From positions 248,705 to 312,704 of the forward strand of contig NZ_LMHW01000001.1 of NCBI RefSeq assembly GCF_001428525.1: DNA of 64,000 bases, given 5' to 3'. Of this stretch, positions 1 through 12,746 are shown in pieces. The stretch's first letter is position 1; each line of letters begins with the position of its first letter. The position numbers and the translations under genes are program-made. Below the pieces are notes generated by a model. It was not told the origin of the DNA. It saw only the letters and a list, made by a program, of their open reading frames with translations, and made no database searches. Source of the DNA: Flavobacterium sp. Root186. GTDB lineage: Bacteria > Bacteroidota > Bacteroidia > Flavobacteriales > Flavobacteriaceae.

Positions 1-64
1 GTGCTTGTCCGTTTGCTGTCAAAAGCATAGACAAAACCGCAGTACTTAGTAATTTCTTTATCAT
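1..64 (-). CDS. N-terminus of a secreted protein (partial)
   Basis: Only the first 21 codons are inside the window; the gene runs off the left edge. The start codon is the complement of CAT at 62-64. The visible peptide begins MIKKLLSTAVLSMLLTANGQ: two lysines, a hydrophobic core and a small-residue end, which is a typical signal peptide. It lies 15 nt downstream of the DUF5703 hydrolase stop on the same strand, so it is probably the next gene of the same glycan-degradation block. The function cannot be read from this fragment. Confidence 0.6.
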   Translation of the reverse strand, partial: MIKKLLSTAVLSMLLTANGQA

Positions 65-79
65 TTTTGTTGGTAATAG

Positions 80-2410
80 TTAGTTTAATTTCGTTTTCTC
101 TGCTTCAGATTTCCCTAACAGATTTATAATGTCTTTTTTTCTTTCTTCCGGAATTACTTTTAAAACTTTCAATTCGCCGTTTACCAATTCTGCTTCAACG
201 GTCGTATTTTGTTTTGCATGTAATTTAAAATGAACATTCCAGTCTTTTGGCCAAGCCGGAAAAAGATAAATTTTTCCATCACTTTCCTGCAAAAGCATTT
301 CCTGCATGCCAATCATTCCTGAACCTCCCCAATTATGATCTGGAACCCAGTCAAAGCCCGGACCCCAAAAGGCAGGGAAACGACGCTCTGAATTCGCCAT
401 TTTCATTGTATTATATTTTGCTGCTTCTTCGGTTAAACCCAAACGAGCTGAGAAAATATTATCCTGTTTCCATCCAATATGACTTCTAAATTTTAAAGCA
501 TCAGGATCGTATTTCCAGGTATTTAAAGCCGTTTCTAAATCAGGTTTTCCAATGCCGTAAATTCCCCACGGATAAACAGGATATAATTGAGGAACTTCTG
601 AATTATTGACTCGTTCCCATGTTTTTGCAGGAAGTAAAATTTTGTGATTTTCGATTTGTCCGAAATTTAAAGGCGGAATTCTCGTTTGAAATGCTTTTAA
701 ATATGCTGAATCTTCTTTGGATAACTGATTTCCTGAAAGGTTTAAAAGGTTTTCTGTAATAACTCGCAAAGCCGAAATTGTACTATTGGCATTGTTCGCC
801 ATTTTATATGTTTCAGCTCCTGAGCCTGGAAAGAGAATTAGTTTTCCGTTTCCGTCTAATGCTTTTTTTCCTCTCTGTTTTGCTAAATATTGATAATGTT
901 CATCAAAAAATCGAAGACAGCTTATAATAAATTGATTGTATTTCTGAATGTCCTCTCCAGCATATTCTTTTTGTTGCAGCATCATCTGGCAGAATTCCAA
1001 AACCGTGTCCCATTCATATTCCAGCCACGCATTGTATTCCATTCCCGGATCGTAATCTGCGGGACGTTTCCATTCGTATTCTGCGGGATTTGGCAAGCCG
1101 AAATTTTCCAATTGTTCTGTAAAAGAAGCGCCATTATGGTTCCAATAGACTTTGCTTCTTAATTCCGCATTTTTTTGAAGACTCAAATAATAATCCAATT
1201 GCGATTTCATCATGTCAAAATCACCGCTTTTTATCATTGGAAAATAAACCAATCGCTGGTTTTGAGCTGTCATGGTTCCTCCTCCCCAATTTCTAAAATC
1301 GGGTGTAAAATCTAAATCGGGATTTGTAAAAACAGGATCAACTGTAAAAAGTCCGCCGTTGAATTTGGTTGGATATTTCCCATATGCATTGCATCCGAGC
1401 ATATATCGGAACAATTGATAATTCTGCCCGATTTGATACACCGAATCCTTCTCAATCGATTGATTTTTTTGGGTAAAAATAAAACTGCGTTCCCAGAAAT
1501 TATTCCACCATTTCATAGTGTTTTTTTCTGCTTGTTTTGAAGTGTTTTTATTAGATGAAATTTGTTTTTTCAAATCATTATTCCAATTATTTAAATCCGA
1601 TTGACTGGTATTTAAATAAAGCTGCAAAGAATGTTTTTTGGATGGTTTTATGCTTGATAAATTAAAACCCTTAAAATCAGTATCCTGATATTTTCCTAGA
1701 TATGTTCCGTTCGGTTTTAAGTTATCGCCTTTCATGAATCCGCCAAAAGTTAAATTCGCAATTGGGTTCAGCAATTGGTCTTTTACCGATTCCATTTTCT
1801 GTTGTTTAACAGCTACGTCAAAAACAGTATTTTCTCTGTTTCTATGGTGAAATTTAATTCCGCTATTTTCAAAAGCAATCGAATCTTTATAAATAATAAT
1901 ATCTCCCTGAGGCGTCCACTTATAAGAATTCGCATTATTTTCTTTTCCTTTTGAATGATGATTTTGATAACGCCAGCTTTCATAAGAAGCTGTCATTTTC
2001 AGCGGATTTTTACTTTCTAAATCAACATGAATAATTGGTCTAAAAACATCAACCCAAAGCTTAATTTTAGTATCATTCTGCCCCACTAAAACATATCCGT
2101 CTTTGAGTTTTAATTCCTGATGAAAACCTGCTGCCCCTTCAAATGGATTTGGCATTAAAGCAATTTTTACCCGACCTAATTTCAATAAAGTATTATGTTC
2201 ATCGAAAGTCCCGCTTCGTGAAAAATAAAAATACAAATCGCCCTTTTCTACCCAGACATTCATACCAATATCGCCGCCTCCCAGAGGCATTGATTCAGAT
2301 GAATTTTGGCTCTGCGTTTTCCAAACCTGATTATAGTTTTCAAGCACAGGAATTTGCGCTTCAATTAAAAGCGTTGAAAAGAAAAAAAATAAAATTATTG
2401 TATTTTTCAC
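80..2410 (-). CDS. Secreted DUF5703 glycoside hydrolase-like protein
   Basis: A 776-residue exported protein. Residues 1-18 form a signal peptide. The N-terminal domain carries the DUF5703 signature (SMPLGGGDIGMNVWVEKGDL, then LKLGRVKIALMPNPF). The rest looks like an (alpha/alpha)6-barrel of the kind found in GH95/GH65-like enzymes (WWNNFWERSF, and a Trp/Asp-rich C-terminus with WGPGFDWVPDHNWGGSG). DUF5703 proteins are common in Bacteroidota polysaccharide utilisation loci, but to my knowledge no activity is firmly assigned. It is followed by another secreted protein and preceded by an acetylesterase and rhamnosidases, so a role on rhamnose-containing pectin side chains is likely. The family call is firm; catalytic residues and substrate are unknown. 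Confidence 0.8.
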   Translation of the reverse strand: MKNTIILFFFFSTLLIEAQIPVLENYNQVWKTQSQNSSESMPLGGGDIGMNVWVEKGDLYFYFSRSGTFDEHNTLLKLGRVKIALMPNPFEGAAGFHQELKLKDGYVLVGQNDTKIKLWVDVFRPIIHVDLESKNPLKMTASYESWRYQNHHSKGKENNANSYKWTPQGDIIIYKDSIAFENSGIKFHHRNRENTVFDVAVKQQKMESVKDQLLNPIANLTFGGFMKGDNLKPNGTYLGKYQDTDFKGFNLSSIKPSKKHSLQLYLNTSQSDLNNWNNDLKKQISSNKNTSKQAEKNTMKWWNNFWERSFIFTQKNQSIEKDSVYQIGQNYQLFRYMLGCNAYGKYPTKFNGGLFTVDPVFTNPDLDFTPDFRNWGGGTMTAQNQRLVYFPMIKSGDFDMMKSQLDYYLSLQKNAELRSKVYWNHNGASFTEQLENFGLPNPAEYEWKRPADYDPGMEYNAWLEYEWDTVLEFCQMMLQQKEYAGEDIQKYNQFIISCLRFFDEHYQYLAKQRGKKALDGNGKLILFPGSGAETYKMANNANSTISALRVITENLLNLSGNQLSKEDSAYLKAFQTRIPPLNFGQIENHKILLPAKTWERVNNSEVPQLYPVYPWGIYGIGKPDLETALNTWKYDPDALKFRSHIGWKQDNIFSARLGLTEEAAKYNTMKMANSERRFPAFWGPGFDWVPDHNWGGSGMIGMQEMLLQESDGKIYLFPAWPKDWNVHFKLHAKQNTTVEAELVNGELKVLKVIPEERKKDIINLLGKSEAEKTKLN

Positions 2411-2622
2411 ACTTATTTATTTAGACGTAAAATTACTTAAAAATGGAAAGCCACTTTATATATTAATATCTTAATCGAATATGTTAATTCTTTTTATTTA
2501 TTTTAGGAAGGCCTGCCAACTACAAAATAGTCAGCACGTTAAAACCCAAAAATCTTTTAACCAATCAAGCAATAACTTAAATGAACTTATTAGACTTAAA
2601 ATATCATAAAAGGTTTAATCGA

Positions 2623-4056
2623 TTACCATTCATCTGTTCGAAAAGATGAAACCGGCAAACCTCCTGCACTAAACAATTCCGCTTTAGCGAAATCTTTCCA
2701 TAAATAGCGAACAGCAACTGGTTTCTTTACTTTATCCGAAGTCAGAACCACTGATTTTCTTCTTACTACAGTTTTAGCCGGATAAAAAACTTTGTCTTCT
2801 CCTGCCAATTCAAAACCGGTAACTTCTTTATCGTAAGACGTAATTCCGTTGGCTACATCATCAAAAGAAACCGTAACCGAACCGTCTTTAATTTCCATCG
2901 ATTTGTATTTCGGACTCTCGAATTCGAAACCTTCAATTCCGTAGGTTCTTGCTAAAGCCTGAAAAGCCAGTCTATTCCCGCCTTTTTCCTTGTCCATTGG
3001 ATGAATATTATTTTCTTCACCAACATCCATTAAAACCGCCATTCCTGAATTCGGAATTTCATTTGAAGCCTTAAACTGTGCTTCTCTCAAATAAGCTGAA
3101 TTGTATTTTTCTAAATAATCTTTTGGATGAAATGAAGCGTAATTAAACGGTGCAATCTGAGCGTAATAAAATGGAAAATCTCCTTGTTTCCATAAAGCTC
3201 TCCAGCTTGAAACCATTTTTTTCATCAAGGCGGTATATTCAGATGCTCTTTCATAATTCGATTCTCCCTGATACCAAATACAGCCTTTGATTCCGTAACC
3301 AATTACAGGCGAAAGCATTCCGTTAAATAAAGTCGTCGGAACACGATTAGGATCTTTTGCCAATTCTTCTTTCGTAGTCGGAATTTTAGCGCTTGCGAAA
3401 TCTTTCAGCATTTCTTTGTTCATCCACGCTTCCATGCTTGAACCACCGTACGAAACATGAATTAAACCAACAGGAACATCTAAAACTTCCTGTAAAAGAG
3501 AACCAAAATACCAAGCCGTTGCACTAAAATTTGATGTTGATTTTGGCGAAGCAATTTCCCATTTTCCTTCAAAATCTTGTAAAGGTTCTAAAACCGTAGC
3601 ACGCGGAATTGTAATCAATCGAATGTTATTATTGCTTGATTTTACTATGACTTCGTTTCCGTTTTTAACGGGCTGTCCTTGAAAGCCTTTTAACGGCATT
3701 TCCATATTCGACTGTCCGGAACAAAGCCAGACTTCTCCAATTAATACATTTTTTACAGTTACTTTTTCAGTTCCTTCTGTAACTTCGATTGTAAATGGTC
3801 CGCCAAATGATGGCGTTTGTAATTCCGTTTTCCATTTTCCTGAATTATCAGCTTTTACTTTATAGGTTTTAGAATTCCATGACGTTTTTATCGTCAGGTT
3901 TCCGTTTTTTTCTGCCCAACCCCAAATGGGTGCGTTTGACTTTTGCTGCAACATCATATTGTCTGAAAACAATGCAGGCAATTTGATTTTTGCATTGATT
4001 TGGAAGCTTGCTAAAAGCATTACAATAGCAACAAGAATTTGATTTATATTTTTCAT
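2623..4056 (-). CDS. Secreted SASA-family O-acetylesterase (sialate O-acetylesterase-like)
   Basis: A 477-residue secreted carbohydrate esterase that should remove O-acetyl groups from sugars. The start at 4056 is chosen because MKNINQILVAIVMLLASFQ is a clear signal peptide; a longer reading to 4221 would translate palindromic intergenic repeats. The SGNH/SASA blocks are present: GQSNMEMPL with nucleophile Ser116, and IWYQGESNYERA. A beta-sandwich precedes the catalytic domain (LFSDNMMLQQ, WGWAEKNG), as in bacterial 9-O-acetylesterase homologues. It lies between a GH106 rhamnosidase and a DUF5703 hydrolase on the same strand. Pectin (RG-I galacturonate, RG-II fucose or aceric acid) is acetylated, so deacetylation to give glycosidases access is the likely job; sialic acid is unlikely here. 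Confidence 0.85.
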   Translation of the reverse strand: MKNINQILVAIVMLLASFQINAKIKLPALFSDNMMLQQKSNAPIWGWAEKNGNLTIKTSWNSKTYKVKADNSGKWKTELQTPSFGGPFTIEVTEGTEKVTVKNVLIGEVWLCSGQSNMEMPLKGFQGQPVKNGNEVIVKSSNNNIRLITIPRATVLEPLQDFEGKWEIASPKSTSNFSATAWYFGSLLQEVLDVPVGLIHVSYGGSSMEAWMNKEMLKDFASAKIPTTKEELAKDPNRVPTTLFNGMLSPVIGYGIKGCIWYQGESNYERASEYTALMKKMVSSWRALWKQGDFPFYYAQIAPFNYASFHPKDYLEKYNSAYLREAQFKASNEIPNSGMAVLMDVGEENNIHPMDKEKGGNRLAFQALARTYGIEGFEFESPKYKSMEIKDGSVTVSFDDVANGITSYDKEVTGFELAGEDKVFYPAKTVVRRKSVVLTSDKVKKPVAVRYLWKDFAKAELFSAGGLPVSSFRTDEW

Positions 4057-4133
4057 TAGTTTATATATTTTTTGCCATAGATTAAATGATTTTATAGATT
4101 TTAATCTGTAAATATTTAATGTTTTTTGAATTG

Positions 4134-4252
4134 CCTCCAGCTTTAGCTGGAGGAATAAAAGTTGATCTAGCATTGGCTTTAGCCAAAATCCATGCATTTT
4201 GGCTAAAGCCATCACCCTCATTATTTATTGTTTCCATCCAGCTAAAGCTGGA
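4134..4252. repeat. Cluster of three small inverted repeats (CCAGCTTTAGCTGG family)
   Basis: The gap between the esterase and the GH106 gene holds three hairpins: CCTCCAGCT-TT-AGCTGGAGG at 4134-4153; TGGCTTTAGCCAAAA at 4174-4188 paired with its perfect complement at 4197-4211; and TCCAGCT-AA-AGCTGGA at 4237-4252, just before the GH106 stop. The outer two are variants of one sequence, so this looks like a REP-type element with its own internal symmetry. It could act as an mRNA processing or stability element between the two genes. Confidence 0.7.
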
Positions 4253-4254
4253 CG

Positions 4255-7200
4255 CTATTCATTTTTTTTAAAACATCTATTTTTTTCTTTCACAATCCTA
4301 ACCGGACCTAACAATCCAGCTTTTAATAATATTCCTTCCTGCAATCTAAACGGCGCTGTTGTCCAGGTTAATCTTTCTTCTTTTGGTAATTTTTCATCAC
4401 CAATTAATCGGTTTGCCCAGGTATTTGTTATTTTAATTTCTATCGTGTTTTTTCCTTTTTTTAAGGCTTCAGAAATTTCTGTTTTATATGGAAATGTCCA
4501 GATTGTTCCACAGTCTTTTCCGTTTATGGTTACCTCGGCAAGATTGGCAATTGTGCCTAAATCAAGCCAGAATTTATCGTTGGTTTTTCCTTTCCAGACA
4601 AAATCTTTCTTATAGATTACAGTTCCCGAATAATACTTAATCTCATCATTTTCAGAAGTGCTCCAGTCGAAAAGTTTGTTTGTTTTCACCACTTCTTTCG
4701 GGCCTTTAAATTCAGGATCAAACTGTAATTCCCAATTTTCATCTAAAGTCTGTACCTTTTCAAATTCAGATAATTTTCCATTTGCTAAAACCTCTTTAGT
4801 TTCTTCTTTAAAAATCACAAAACCAGATTCGTTTGCATCTAAAATTACCGAAACGATAGTTCTTCCATTTTCTATTTTCCAATTGACTAAAGCCGATGTT
4901 TGATCTGTTACTGGATTATACCATTGTGGAACTTTTCCTGAAATTCTGAAAGACGCTTCAAAAAAACGTTTTTCTTCTTTTTGATTGGAAATGAAATAAA
5001 CATCTTCCGTATCTGATTTGCGATGCGCCCACGCCAATGTTTCTGCATCAACTCGGTTTAAATTTGGAAAATAAACGTCTTGGGTAATTCCTATTGAAGC
5101 AAAATCATTTCCTAAATAAGGTAATTTGACAACTGTTCCTTTTCCGATTTTCCATGAAGATGAATTGGCATTATTCCAGATTTCATCCATTACATCCTGC
5201 CATTTTTTTTGATCGGTTTCTGAATGCATTCCCGGTTGAAGGTTTGGTTTTTCATCCACAAAAATTGTCGCTCCGTCTTTTACCAACTGCAATATTTTTT
5301 CGGCGGAAGCCAAAGAAAGCATCTTATTCGGTCCCATTTTATGACTTCCCGGAAAGAATAAAGCACCGTACTCAATTCCGCCATCAAACGAAATTTTTCC
5401 GTTTACCACTTTCGCACGGTTGATTAAAACATCGGTATTGAAAGAATCATATTGATAACCGTTTAGCGGATTAATCCATTTTGATAAATCGGTGATATTT
5501 TTAGAATAGGTAACCTCTTTTGGCATTTTTGCCGTTGGCTGACCTTCATTTTCTAAACGGATTTTCTCGCTTTCGAGTCTTGCTGCACCAAACACATTTG
5601 GAATAAACGGCACCAAACGATCTGGAACAAAAGAACGGGAAGGAAAATCTTCTCCAATAAAAACCGCCAAATCGATTACAGGTTTTCCTTTTTGCAACTG
5701 AAACTGCACTCTTTGGCAATAATCAAACCATGCTTTTCCGGGTTTCCACCAAGTTTGGTCTCTCTGGAAAAAAGTCCCGATATCGTCTAAAGTCATTCCC
5801 GGTTTTCTGTTCGTCCACGGATTATGAACAAAAACATGATAGAATAAACGGTTGATTCCTAAGGCGTAATTGCGGTCTGCAGTCGTTTTTAGATTCCCCG
5901 GATGTTCGTCCCAATCCATTCGTAAAGCCGTAAAAGATTCCGCCTGAATAATATCTTTTCCATAAATATGTCCGCCAGAAATGGCATCGATCATATCAAA
6001 AGGTTTGTCGTGCGTTGGGCTTTTCAGCCAAAATTCACCCCCTGGATAATCCACATATTTATAATGCAGCAAAGCATCACTCATCATTGTTGGCGCAACG
6101 TTTTCTGAACTTAACTTAACGTTATATTCTTTTGCAATCTGAGCTACGGTTCCGTAGAAATTATCGGCAACTAAATCGGCTATTGTTTTACGAACATCGT
6201 ATAAAACTTTCTCTGAAAAATCAGCGCTTTCTATCGGAACTCCAGCCATTACAGGTAAATATTCTACAATATCATAACCACGTCTCTTTTTAAATTCGGC
6301 CTGAAAAACCGAAGACCAGTTTTGGCTTCCGCATTCCCAGCTGTCAAAATGAAGGATTTCCAGAACTTTTGAAGCCAATTCAGGGCCAGCTGAACGAACG
6401 GCTTCTCCAAACCAATGATCCAGCTGAAAACGGATTAATTCCGGATTAAATTTATCTACTTCCAATCCTTTTCCTGCTCCGCCAGTGGCATTTTCATGTC
6501 CTGTAGAAGTATGTCCCATTCGGATAATTTTCCATTTCCCTTTTGGTGCTTTCCAATTCAGATTTCCATCGGCATCAACAAAATTGGAAATATTGATAAT
6601 TTCTGATTTTTTGAATGCATCAGAATTTGGAATTTGTTTGTCGGTAGTCTGCGGAGTCAAACGCCAAATTGCTCCTGATTTTCCTTCGAAATTATTAATC
6701 AACGACTGATTTGAAAGTGTAATTTTACTCACTTTCAGGTTTTGTTTCCATTTCGCAAAATCCAAATCTTCTGCACCTAGTTCTGTTCCCTTTGGATCAT
6801 AAACAAATCTAAAATATTTTGCGGTAACGGGTGTAATGGTATGTGTATTAGGAAAATCCATATCCTGCCAGCCGTGGCGTGGTGCAATCATTCTTTCGTG
6901 GAATCTAAAATGAACTCCATCATCGCTCACTTCCACAATTAGACGCTGCGCCTGAAAATCTCTTCCTTTGGTTTCAATGACAATTGATTTGCAGGTAAAA
7001 GGCTGTGCAAATTCGTACTGAATCCAGCCTGCATCGGCAAATTTGAAGTTTTCGTCTTTTTTTGGATCCGCCAAAAACGAAGCATCTGTATTATTTGATG
7101 TCGTTACTTTTGGCAGTTGAGTCTCCGAAGTAATTTGGTATTCTTTAATTGGAAAAGCAAAAACTGCAATGTCTTTATAATAGTCTTTGTAATGTTCTGG

Positions 7201-7668
7201 AACAGCAAGTTTTGAAGCCACTTTTTTGCCTCCTAAAATTTCGATTGTTGACCAGACTACTTTCTGCATCGACATTTCTGGCTTAATCCACGGCCCGCCT
7301 GCAACTGCAAATCCATCAGCTCCGTGAAAAGCAAGTTTCAATCCTAAACGATCTGCCTCTTTAAAAGCCCAATGAATCATATCCCAAAATTCAGGACTCA
7401 GCTGTAAAACCGGCGGATCAATCAATGGTGGATTTGCCGGCCCTTTAATGGTCATTAAATAAGCTCCTGCAATTCCCGCTTGTTTCATAGCTTCTAAATC
7501 GGCTGTGATTCCTGCTTTAGAATAGGCCGATTTCATCCAATACCAATACACCCAAGGTCTTGAAGATTCTAATGTTGGCTGAAAAGAGGTTTCTTTTTTA
7601 TGGACTTCCTGTGCAGAGACAAAGCTCGTCAAAAGGAGGATAAAAAAGAGGTGTTTTTTTTGAAACAT
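4255..7668 (-). CDS. Secreted GH106 alpha-L-rhamnosidase
   Basis: A 1137-residue exported enzyme expected to cleave terminal alpha-L-rhamnose from pectic side chains. Residues 1-19 (MFQKKHLFFILLLTSFVSAQ) are a signal peptide. The GH106 N-terminal block is clear: RPWVYWYWM, then a (beta/alpha)8-type start (ITADLEAMKQAGIAGAYL) and FHGADGFAVAGGPW. A discoidin/CBM-like beta insert follows (WIQYEFAQPFTCKSIVIETKG). The C-terminus ends in the beta-sandwich typical of the family (GTIANLAEVTINGKDCGTIW and GLLGPVRI). The length fits the family (about 1100). It lies in a co-directional run with a second rhamnosidase (GH78), a GH2 enzyme and an acetylesterase. Confidence 0.9.
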   Translation of the reverse strand: MFQKKHLFFILLLTSFVSAQEVHKKETSFQPTLESSRPWVYWYWMKSAYSKAGITADLEAMKQAGIAGAYLMTIKGPANPPLIDPPVLQLSPEFWDMIHWAFKEADRLGLKLAFHGADGFAVAGGPWIKPEMSMQKVVWSTIEILGGKKVASKLAVPEHYKDYYKDIAVFAFPIKEYQITSETQLPKVTTSNNTDASFLADPKKDENFKFADAGWIQYEFAQPFTCKSIVIETKGRDFQAQRLIVEVSDDGVHFRFHERMIAPRHGWQDMDFPNTHTITPVTAKYFRFVYDPKGTELGAEDLDFAKWKQNLKVSKITLSNQSLINNFEGKSGAIWRLTPQTTDKQIPNSDAFKKSEIINISNFVDADGNLNWKAPKGKWKIIRMGHTSTGHENATGGAGKGLEVDKFNPELIRFQLDHWFGEAVRSAGPELASKVLEILHFDSWECGSQNWSSVFQAEFKKRRGYDIVEYLPVMAGVPIESADFSEKVLYDVRKTIADLVADNFYGTVAQIAKEYNVKLSSENVAPTMMSDALLHYKYVDYPGGEFWLKSPTHDKPFDMIDAISGGHIYGKDIIQAESFTALRMDWDEHPGNLKTTADRNYALGINRLFYHVFVHNPWTNRKPGMTLDDIGTFFQRDQTWWKPGKAWFDYCQRVQFQLQKGKPVIDLAVFIGEDFPSRSFVPDRLVPFIPNVFGAARLESEKIRLENEGQPTAKMPKEVTYSKNITDLSKWINPLNGYQYDSFNTDVLINRAKVVNGKISFDGGIEYGALFFPGSHKMGPNKMLSLASAEKILQLVKDGATIFVDEKPNLQPGMHSETDQKKWQDVMDEIWNNANSSSWKIGKGTVVKLPYLGNDFASIGITQDVYFPNLNRVDAETLAWAHRKSDTEDVYFISNQKEEKRFFEASFRISGKVPQWYNPVTDQTSALVNWKIENGRTIVSVILDANESGFVIFKEETKEVLANGKLSEFEKVQTLDENWELQFDPEFKGPKEVVKTNKLFDWSTSENDEIKYYSGTVIYKKDFVWKGKTNDKFWLDLGTIANLAEVTINGKDCGTIWTFPYKTEISEALKKGKNTIEIKITNTWANRLIGDEKLPKEERLTWTTAPFRLQEGILLKAGLLGPVRIVKEKNRCFKKNE

Positions 7669-7692
7669 TATTCTTTGTTTTATTTCGTTTGT

Positions 7693-7723
7693 AACCCGAC
7701 AGGTTTTAAAAACCTGTCGGGTT
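7693..7723. repeat. Near-perfect palindrome AACCCGACAGGTTTT
   Basis: AACCCGACAGGTTTT (7693-7707) and its complement (7709-7723) are separated by one base. A variant (AAACCTGACAGATTTT...) recurs at 11359-11391, so this is a dispersed element and not a gene-specific operator. A role as a transcript hairpin is possible. Confidence 0.7.
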
Positions 7724-7739
7724 TGATATATCGCATTTT

Positions 7740-7843
7740 TTTGTCATTTCGACGAAGGATAAATCTCCACAAGTAGCTCCGTAACGAAAGTCCAATCCTT
7801 GTGGAGTTTCTTACGAAGATTTCTCCTTCGTCGAAATGACAAA
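7740..7843. repeat. About 104-bp inverted repeat, GTCATTTCGACGAAGGA family
   Basis: The outer arms TTTGTCATTTCGACGAAGGA (7740-7759) and the exact complement (7824-7843) enclose a second pair, CTCCACAAG / CTTGTGGAG. Related copies lie at 11225-11331 and 29823-29929. The repeat is between the GH2 and GH106 genes and would fold into a long hairpin in their mRNA. Confidence 0.8.
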
Positions 7844-7884
7844 CTGTACTTTTTAATTCTTAATTTTTAATTTTTAATTATCAA

Positions 7885-11331
<3,447 letters not shown>

Positions 11332-11358
11332 CTGGGTCTTTATTTATTTTGTGTAATT

Positions 11359-11391
11359 AAACCTGACAGATTTTAAAAACCTGTCAGGTTT
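11359..11391. repeat. Palindrome AAACCTGACAG...CTGTCAGGTTT
   Basis: Arms AAACCTGACAGATTTT and AAAACCTGTCAGGTTT (one mismatch), related to 7693-7723. It lies downstream of the 11428-12552 propeller gene's promoter-distal partner, in the gap before the GH2 gene. Confidence 0.6.
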
Positions 11392-11427
11392 AAAATGTAC
11401 TGTATCTTAATTCTTTGTACTTTGTAC

Positions 11428-12552
11428 TTAATTCTTCGTCTTTTTCTCCGGCGGTGCCACAAAATTCAATTTGCTTTTTCCTAAATCTTTAGACGTTGCA
11501 ATGGCGATTCCTCTTTGTTCTGCTTTGTTAACAGCGCAATAAAAATGATAAACCACGCCATCGTGTTTTACCACAAATGATTTATGAGCAAACAAATCGT
11601 CGTATGGTTCTGATGATTTAACTAAATCTTCCCCTTTCCAGTCCGTCCAGTTTACTAAATCATTCGAAACAGCAAAACGATTAAATGCACCTTGATTCCA
11701 ACCCGTCCAAAAAGCCCCAAAATAAAACATCACCCAGGTATCATTAATTCGCTGAATATAAGCATCTCCCGAAATTCCTTTATGATGATTGATTAATGGT
11801 TTATCGCCATAACGCTTCCATGTTTTCATATCGTTTGATACTGCCATTGCAATACGCTCAGCGCCTTTAGCCGGATTGATACTATCGCCACGTGCATTAT
11901 AATACATGATGAAATTGTGTCCCGTCAATTTATCTTTATCACGAATTACACTGTTTTTGTACATCGTACTATTATCCCACCATCTGGCATCTTTGTCTTT
12001 TGGTGTTAAAACCGGATTTTCTAATCTTTGAAATTCGTGTGGTTTTGTCGGCGCTTCTTTGGTATACGCCATTCCGATTGACAAAACGCCTGCTTCATAA
12101 CCTTTACTGTCTCCACCAAAATAACTCATCCAGTATTTATCATCGTATTTTTCCCATTCGTAGCTTCCACCCCAAGTTAGATCTTGTAGCGAAATATATC
12201 CCGCTTTTTGGTTTACATCCCAATGTTTTTCGTTTTCTGAGAAGGACATTACTTTACCTAGATGTTTCCAATCTAGAAGATTGTCACTTTCCGCAAGCCA
12301 GGTTTCATAACCTCTTCCGTCATAAATTAAATAGGTCATAAACCATTTTCCGTCTTTTATAAATACACTTGGACAGTCCATTTTGTACGAGTTGTCGGTC
12401 GGAACCATTACCAAACCGTATTTAAAAGGCGTTTTGATTTCTTCATAAATCTCCTGCATTACATTTTCGGTGATGTCTCGTTTTTTGTATTTAGTTGCAC
12501 AGCTGGTTAAGACAAGTGCTGAAATGGTTAGGATTAGGTATTTAATTTTCAT
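11428..12552 (-). CDS. Lipoprotein five-bladed beta-propeller glycosidase (GH43-like)
   Basis: A 374-residue lipoprotein. The start at 12552 gives MKIKYLILTISALVLTSCAT with lipobox LTSC, so the mature protein is lipidated at Cys18; six extra codons upstream would only extend the leader. The fold is a five-bladed propeller shown by repeated DPSVFI-like and W-x-x-Y blade motifs: PSVFIKDGKWFMTYLIYD, WLAESDNLLDWKHLG, DARWWDNSTMYKN, ISGDAYIQRINDTWVMFYFG. This layout fits clan GH-F/GH-J (GH43, GH32, GH117, GH130-like). The exact family and linkage cannot be assigned by eye. In this pectin block an arabinosidase, galactosidase or RG-II-type activity is plausible. Confidence 0.65.
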   Translation of the reverse strand: MKIKYLILTISALVLTSCATKYKKRDITENVMQEIYEEIKTPFKYGLVMVPTDNSYKMDCPSVFIKDGKWFMTYLIYDGRGYETWLAESDNLLDWKHLGKVMSFSENEKHWDVNQKAGYISLQDLTWGGSYEWEKYDDKYWMSYFGGDSKGYEAGVLSIGMAYTKEAPTKPHEFQRLENPVLTPKDKDARWWDNSTMYKNSVIRDKDKLTGHNFIMYYNARGDSINPAKGAERIAMAVSNDMKTWKRYGDKPLINHHKGISGDAYIQRINDTWVMFYFGAFWTGWNQGAFNRFAVSNDLVNWTDWKGEDLVKSSEPYDDLFAHKSFVVKHDGVVYHFYCAVNKAEQRGIAIATSKDLGKSKLNFVAPPEKKTKN

Positions 12553-12599
12553 TTTTATGTTTTTTGCCACGAAGGCGCTAAGGCTCTAAGTTTTTTTTG

Positions 12600-12735
12600 T
12601 TTTGGAGCGATTTAATCTCGCAAAGTCACAGTCCCGAGGCTTCGGGAGCAAAGTTCTATTTTCTATACTCTATTTTCTATACTCTATTTTCTATATTCTA
12701 AAATCTTGCTTCTTGCATCTTTCTTCTTCTTCTTC
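12600..12735. repeat. Low-complexity gap: GC-clamped hairpin and TTTTCTATACTC tandem repeat
   Basis: The gap between the two propeller genes holds a short hairpin TCCCGAGGCTTCGGGA at about 12631-12646. It is followed by roughly three tandem copies of tattttctatactc (12657-12700) and a TTCTTCTTC tract (12720-12735). Nothing coding is visible. The tandem unit may vary in copy number between strains. Confidence 0.6.
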
Positions 12736-12746
12736 ACCACTCTATT

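Noticed and set aside
2614..2627. TTTAATCGATTACC, similar to the palindromic operator
   Set aside because: It overlaps the esterase stop codon, matches only 12 of 14 bases, and is not near a promoter; likely chance.
2623..4056. Sialic acid metabolism from the sialate esterase name
   Set aside because: No sialidase, neuraminate lyase or epimerase is nearby; the SASA fold also serves plant-glycan deacetylation.
4057..4221. Longer N-terminus for the acetylesterase
   Set aside because: The extension translates palindromic repeats and would bury the signal peptide that starts at 4056.
5669..5681. AATCGATTACA string inside the GH106 gene
   Set aside because: Half-palindrome within coding sequence; no promoter context.
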